A stretch of DNA of 34,212 bases from Spongiibacteraceae bacterium UBA5047. Lineage in GTDB: Bacteria; Pseudomonadota; Gammaproteobacteria; Pseudomonadales; Spongiibacteraceae. The stretch is from NCBI GenBank assembly GCA_002415025.1, contig DIBR01000015.1, positions 220,867 through 255,078 on the forward strand, in the 5' to 3' direction. Below are positions 31,634 to 34,212 of this stretch, one piece after another; position 1 is the stretch's first letter, and the number at the start of each line of letters is the position of its first letter. The translations under genes and the position numbers were made by a program. Below the pieces are notes generated by a model that ran no database searches, was not told the origin of the DNA, and was given only the letters and a program-made list of their open reading frames with translations.

Positions 31634-32410
31634 TTACACGCACGGCAAGGTGTGCAAAGCCTCGAGCGTAGCCGCCGTGCCGGCATTCGCTGCCGGTATG
31701 GCCCTAGCATAGCCCAGATTGCCGGCAAGAGCAGCGACCCTGTCGCCCGGCACAATCAGGGGGCAGTCAAACAGCGCGCTGTCAGGCGGAAGCAGCGCGG
31801 TGAGATTCTCCAGCGTTTCACCACTGTTCACAATTGCCGCCGTTGGCGCAAAGCCGCTGAGTTGCGCCAATGTTTCTGCACGATCCAGACGCGGCGCACA
31901 GCGCCGATAGCATTCTATATAGTCGACGCTGGCACCGCGCTCGCGCATCACGTCGGCAAGGGTTTCGCGCCCCCCCATACCCCGAAAGATGGCAATGCGC
32001 TCGCCGCTGACCGAGATCAGCTCATCTGTGGCAAGCAGGCTTTCGCTGTTCATGCTGCCGTCGCCGCCAATAGCGTTCAGGCCACGGTCAGCCAGCGCAG
32101 TCGCCGTGGCCTTGCCGATTGCCAGCACGGGTTGCTGTGCAGGCCACTGCGGCCAGAATTGTTCAACCAGATTCACACCGTAATGCACCGCGTTTGCGCT
32201 GATAAAAATCAGTTTGTGGTAGCGGTCAAGGTCGAGAATACGGTCGCGATTGCACTGGATGCTCGCCGCATCACGCTGAGCATCGAGCTCATTGATGACC
32301 AGCATGGGGATATGCAAAGTCGCCGCACCCTGCTCGTGCAGGGCCGCCAACAAATCCTTGGCGCGCCCCGCCGGCCGCGTGACCAGCACACGCATTCCCG
32401 CAAGCCTCAT
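31634..32410 (-). CDS. hemD: Uroporphyrinogen-III synthase
   Basis: Cyclises hydroxymethylbilane with inversion of ring D to uroporphyrinogen III, the branch point to haem, sirohaem and cobalamin. The 258-residue protein shows the expected signatures despite a divergent family: MRVLVTRPAGRAKDLLAAL at the N-terminus, LIFISANAVHYGVNL, VLAIGKATATALADRG, GERIAIFRGMGGRETLAD and AIVNSGETLENL. The ATG at 32410 is 1 bp after the hemC stop; a second ATG at 32395, 5 codons in, has GAGG upstream and is an alternative. An open frame running back to 32638 is inside hemC and is not used. Confidence 0.93.
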   Translation of the reverse strand: MRLAGMRVLVTRPAGRAKDLLAALHEQGAATLHIPMLVINELDAQRDAASIQCNRDRILDLDRYHKLIFISANAVHYGVNLVEQFWPQWPAQQPVLAIGKATATALADRGLNAIGGDGSMNSESLLATDELISVSGERIAIFRGMGGRETLADVMRERGASVDYIECYRRCAPRLDRAETLAQLSGFAPTAAIVNSGETLENLTALLPPDSALFDCPLIVPGDRVAALAGNLGYARAIPAANAGTAATLEALHTLPCV

Positions 32411-32411
32411 G

Positions 32412-33362
32412 TCAGGGGCGCTGTTCGCCATACACTGCAGCCAGAATATCACCGGCGCCCTGTGCCAACAGGGCCTCTGCCACAGCGCGGCCCAACGCTT
32501 CAGGGTCACTGCAACTGCCACGTGCCTCGGCCTGCAGTACGGTGGCACCGTCGGGGCTGCCAACCAGACCGCGCAACCACAACTGTTCCTCTTCGAGCAG
32601 GGCATAGCCGGCGATGGGCACCTGACAGCCGCCTTCAAGCCTGCGGTTCATGGCGCGTTCGGCCCGCACCCGCAGGGAGGTCTGATCGTGGTCCAGAGGT
32701 TCGAGCAGGGCCTTGAGTTCGGCGTCGTCGCTGCGAACCTCTACCCCGACCGCACCCTGCCCCACGGCGGGCAGCGACTGCTCCGGCTCCATAAAGCTGG
32801 CAATACGCTCGGTGAGTTCAAGACGCAACAGGCCTGCCGCGGCGAGGACAATGGCATCAAACTCGCCGTCATCAAGTTTGCGCAGGCGGGTTTGAACATT
32901 GCCGCGCAGGCTGCGAACGACCAGATCGGGGCGCAGCGAGCGCAGCTGGCATTCCCGGCGCAAGCTGGAAGTGCCAACCACCGCGCCCTGAGGTAACTCG
33001 GTTACGTTCGCAAAACGGTTGCTGACAAAGGCATCGCGCGGGTCTTCGCGCTCGCAGATGACGGCGAGTTCAAGGCCCGGGGGAAATTCCATCGGCACAT
33101 CCTTCATCGAATGCACGGCCATATCGGCACGACCGTCAATCATGGCCTGCTCCAGTTCCTTTACGAACAGTGCCTTGCCGCCAATTTTTGACAGGGGCGA
33201 ATCGAGCAACTGGTCGCCGCGCGTGGTCATGCCCACCAGTTCCACGGTAATGCCCGTGTGGCAGCGCTCCAATTCTGCCTTGATAAATTCAGCCTGCCAG
33301 AGCGCCAGTAAACTTTCGCGGGTGGCAATTTTGATGGTACGGGAAGAGGCATGTTGCGGCAT
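32412..33362 (-). CDS. hemC: Porphobilinogen deaminase (hydroxymethylbilane synthase)
   Basis: Polymerises four porphobilinogen units to hydroxymethylbilane. 316 residues, standard length. Signatures: KIATRESLLALWQAEFIK, GDQLLDSPLSKIGGKALFVK, MAVHSMKDVPMEFPPGLEL (catalytic Asp88), VVGTSSLRRECQLRSLRPD, the LPAVGQGAVGVEVR loop, and Cys246 in RLEGGCQVPIAGY, which carries the dipyrromethane cofactor. The ATG at 33362 has only a distant GGAG. It is the first recognised gene of a hemC-hemD-hemX-hemY operon. Confidence 0.97.
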   Translation of the reverse strand: MPQHASSRTIKIATRESLLALWQAEFIKAELERCHTGITVELVGMTTRGDQLLDSPLSKIGGKALFVKELEQAMIDGRADMAVHSMKDVPMEFPPGLELAVICEREDPRDAFVSNRFANVTELPQGAVVGTSSLRRECQLRSLRPDLVVRSLRGNVQTRLRKLDDGEFDAIVLAAAGLLRLELTERIASFMEPEQSLPAVGQGAVGVEVRSDDAELKALLEPLDHDQTSLRVRAERAMNRRLEGGCQVPIAGYALLEEEQLWLRGLVGSPDGATVLQAEARGSCSDPEALGRAVAEALLAQGAGDILAAVYGEQRP

Positions 33363-33401
33363 GGCGATGTCCGGGCTCCGGTGCGTGGCTTCTTGGCTTG
33401 C

Positions 33402-33581
33402 TCAGGGGAGCCTATCATACGGCTCAGGAACGCAACCGCAAGCTGCTCGCTGCTTCAGCGTGCATTTTTGACAGCGGGAGCCGGCGTACTCGGAGGCATT
33501 TTCGAACGCGCGGGTATCAGGGCTGCTGCCGCCCCGGAGTGCCATCAGCGAGCACGGCAAGGCAATATCGGCATTGTTCAC
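33402..33581 (-). CDS. Possible small cysteine-pair protein upstream of hemC
   Basis: A 59-codon frame starting with GTG 33581, preceded at 7 bp by a purine-rich ribosome-binding-like sequence (GAGGGGG). The product begins MNNADIALPCSLMALRGG and contains CQKCTLKQ and AACGCVPE, that is two close cysteine pairs in the C-terminal half. Codon third positions are mostly G or C, as in neighbouring genes. It ends 39 bp before the hemC start and would be transcribed with it. I do not recognise a family. Against it: a plausible hemC promoter overlaps its 3' end, and the frame is short enough to occur by chance. Confidence 0.35.
   Translation of the reverse strand: MNNADIALPCSLMALRGGSSPDTRAFENASEYAGSRCQKCTLKQRAACGCVPEPYDRLP
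33414..33441 (-). promoter_or_regulatory. Possible sigma-70 promoter for the hemCDXY operon
   Basis: On the minus strand TTGCGG (33441-33436) and TATGAT (33419-33414) are spaced 16 bp apart, about 50 bp upstream of the hemC ATG. It overlaps the 3' end of the possible 59-residue ORF, so the two calls compete. Confidence 0.4.
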
Positions 33582-33672
33582 GGTGACGCCCCCTCGGGTT
33601 GATACAGATTTTCTGACGGCGGGGGGTATGCAATGCGGCTGTGACTATTTGATGACGACCGTATTTCAGCCA

Positions 33673-33687
33673 GCGCCTTACAGGCGC
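33673..33687. repeat. Inverted repeat upstream of the argH promoter
   Basis: GCGCCT TAC AGGCGC gives a 6-bp stem with a 3-base loop, centred about 30 bp upstream of the argH -10 element. It may be a regulator site or chance. Confidence 0.35.
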
Positions 33688-33706
33688 AGCGAGCCGGGCA
33701 ACAAGT

Positions 33707-33715
33707 TGTTATAAT
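33707..33715 (+). promoter_or_regulatory. Extended -10 promoter for argH
   Basis: TGTTATAAT is an exact TGnTATAAT extended -10 element, 36 bp before the argH ATG, giving a predicted leader of about 30 bases. No good -35 hexamer lies 17 bp upstream, as expected for this promoter class. Confidence 0.6.
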
Positions 33716-33751
33716 GGTCGATTATTTGTAACCAAAAGACAGCATTCGCGT

Positions 33752-34212
33752 ATGACTGACCAAACTTCCGATATCAAACCCTGGGGCGGACGCTTTTCAG
33801 AGCCCACCGATCAGTTTGTCGAGCGCTTCACCGCCTCGGTCGGTTTCGACCAGCGCCTCTACCATCACGATATCAACGGCTCGCTCGCGCACGCGAAAAT
33901 GCTGAGCGCGGTCGGCGTACTCAGTGACGACGAATACCAGCAGATTGCTGATGGCCTGGAAGCCATTCGCGCCGAAATTGAGCAGGGCGAGTTCAACTGG
34001 TCGGTCAGCCTCGAAGATGTTCACATGAATATCGAAGCGCGACTCACCGAGCGCATTGGCATCACCGGCAAAAAGCTGCACACGGGGCGCTCGCGCAATG
34101 ATCAGGTCGCTACCGATATCCGCTTGTATGTGCGCGATGAAATTGATTCGCTGGCGACAGAACTAACCCGCCTGCAACAGGGTTTGTGCGATCTGGCCGA
34201 GCGCGAAGCCGA
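33752..34212 (+). CDS. argH: Argininosuccinate lyase, N-terminal part (3' end outside window)
   Basis: Cleaves argininosuccinate to arginine and fumarate, the last step of arginine synthesis. Only the first 153 codons are present. The start is typical (KPWGGRFSEPTDQFVERFTA), followed by YHHDINGSLAHAKMLSAVGV, LEDVHMNIEARLTERIG and the conserved KKLHTGRSRNDQVATDIRL, with the substrate-binding GRSRNDQ. The full enzyme is about 460-470 residues. It is divergent from hemC. The ATG at 33752 has no strong ribosome binding site, but an exact extended -10 lies upstream. Confidence 0.97.
   Translation, partial: MTDQTSDIKPWGGRFSEPTDQFVERFTASVGFDQRLYHHDINGSLAHAKMLSAVGVLSDDEYQQIADGLEAIRAEIEQGEFNWSVSLEDVHMNIEARLTERIGITGKKLHTGRSRNDQVATDIRLYVRDEIDSLATELTRLQQGLCDLAEREA

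Larger units (their letters stand above)
33363..33751. other. Intergenic region between divergent hemC and argH
   Basis: This 389-bp stretch is the only long gap in the window. It contains candidate promoters in both directions, a 6-bp-stem inverted repeat, and one possible 59-residue ORF on the minus strand. In Pseudomonas aeruginosa the fimS/algZ-algR sensor-regulator pair lies between hemC and argH; neither is present here and I see no recognisable remnant. Confidence 0.7.

Noticed and set aside
33351..33602. Plus-strand frame of 83 codons in the hemC-argH gap
   Set aside because: It begins inside hemC, has no ribosome binding site and encodes no recognisable motif; the minus-strand 59-residue frame is the better candidate there.

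Overview
The window is a dense, roughly 34 kb stretch of chromosomal DNA from a Gammaproteobacterium. Gene content and order match the Pseudomonas/Cellvibrio side of the class. It reads as core genome: I see no transposase, integrase, phage gene, CRISPR array, tRNA or rRNA. The relationship to Pseudomonas rests on remembered gene order (argA; pilGHIJK-chpABC; gshB-tonB3-yqgE-yqgF; pilTU-yggS-proC-yggT; metXW-rdgB; hemCDXY-argH), not on a search.

Layout. At 1-3.5 kb on the plus strand lie the C-terminal part of a molybdopterin oxidoreductase, argA and rsmE. At 3.5-15.3 kb on the minus strand is a complete Pil-Chp chemosensory operon, in transcription order pilG, pilH, pilI, pilJ, pilK, chpA, chpB, chpC. 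It is dominated by a 1999-residue ChpA hybrid kinase. At 15.6-18.5 kb on the plus strand are gshB, a tonB3-like gene, yqgE and ruvX. At 18.5-20.7 kb on the minus strand are the pilus retraction ATPases pilT and pilU. At 20.8-28.9 kb on the plus strand are yggS, proC, yggT, metX, metW, a DUF4426 gene, rdgB, a small ferredoxin-like gene and a TIGR03546/TIGR03545 pair. A cluster of REP-like hairpins follows. At 29.1-33.4 kb on the minus strand is hemC-hemD-hemX-hemY. The window ends inside argH (plus strand).

How the genes work together. PilJ senses, PilI and ChpC couple, ChpA phosphorylates PilG and PilH, and PilK and ChpB adjust PilJ methylation. Output falls on the type IV pilus, whose retraction motors PilT and PilU are encoded 4 kb away, with the TonB3-like protein (linked to twitching in Pseudomonas) between. 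The rest is housekeeping: arginine (argA, argH), proline (proC), methionine (metX, metW), glutathione and tetrapyrrole synthesis, rRNA methylation and nucleotide-pool cleaning.

Points worth a second look: a ChpA with fewer Hpt domains than the Pseudomonas protein, including a tandem duplicated pair; a ChpB whose receiver domain seems to have lost its phospho-acceptor; three tandem 14-bp repeats running into the gshB start codon; a ferredoxin-like protein with an unexplained C-terminal half after rdgB; covarying REP hairpins; an inverted repeat inside the probable proC promoter; and a hemC-argH interval that lacks algZ/algR but holds a possible 59-residue cysteine-pair ORF. I did not find a clearly new multi-gene system.
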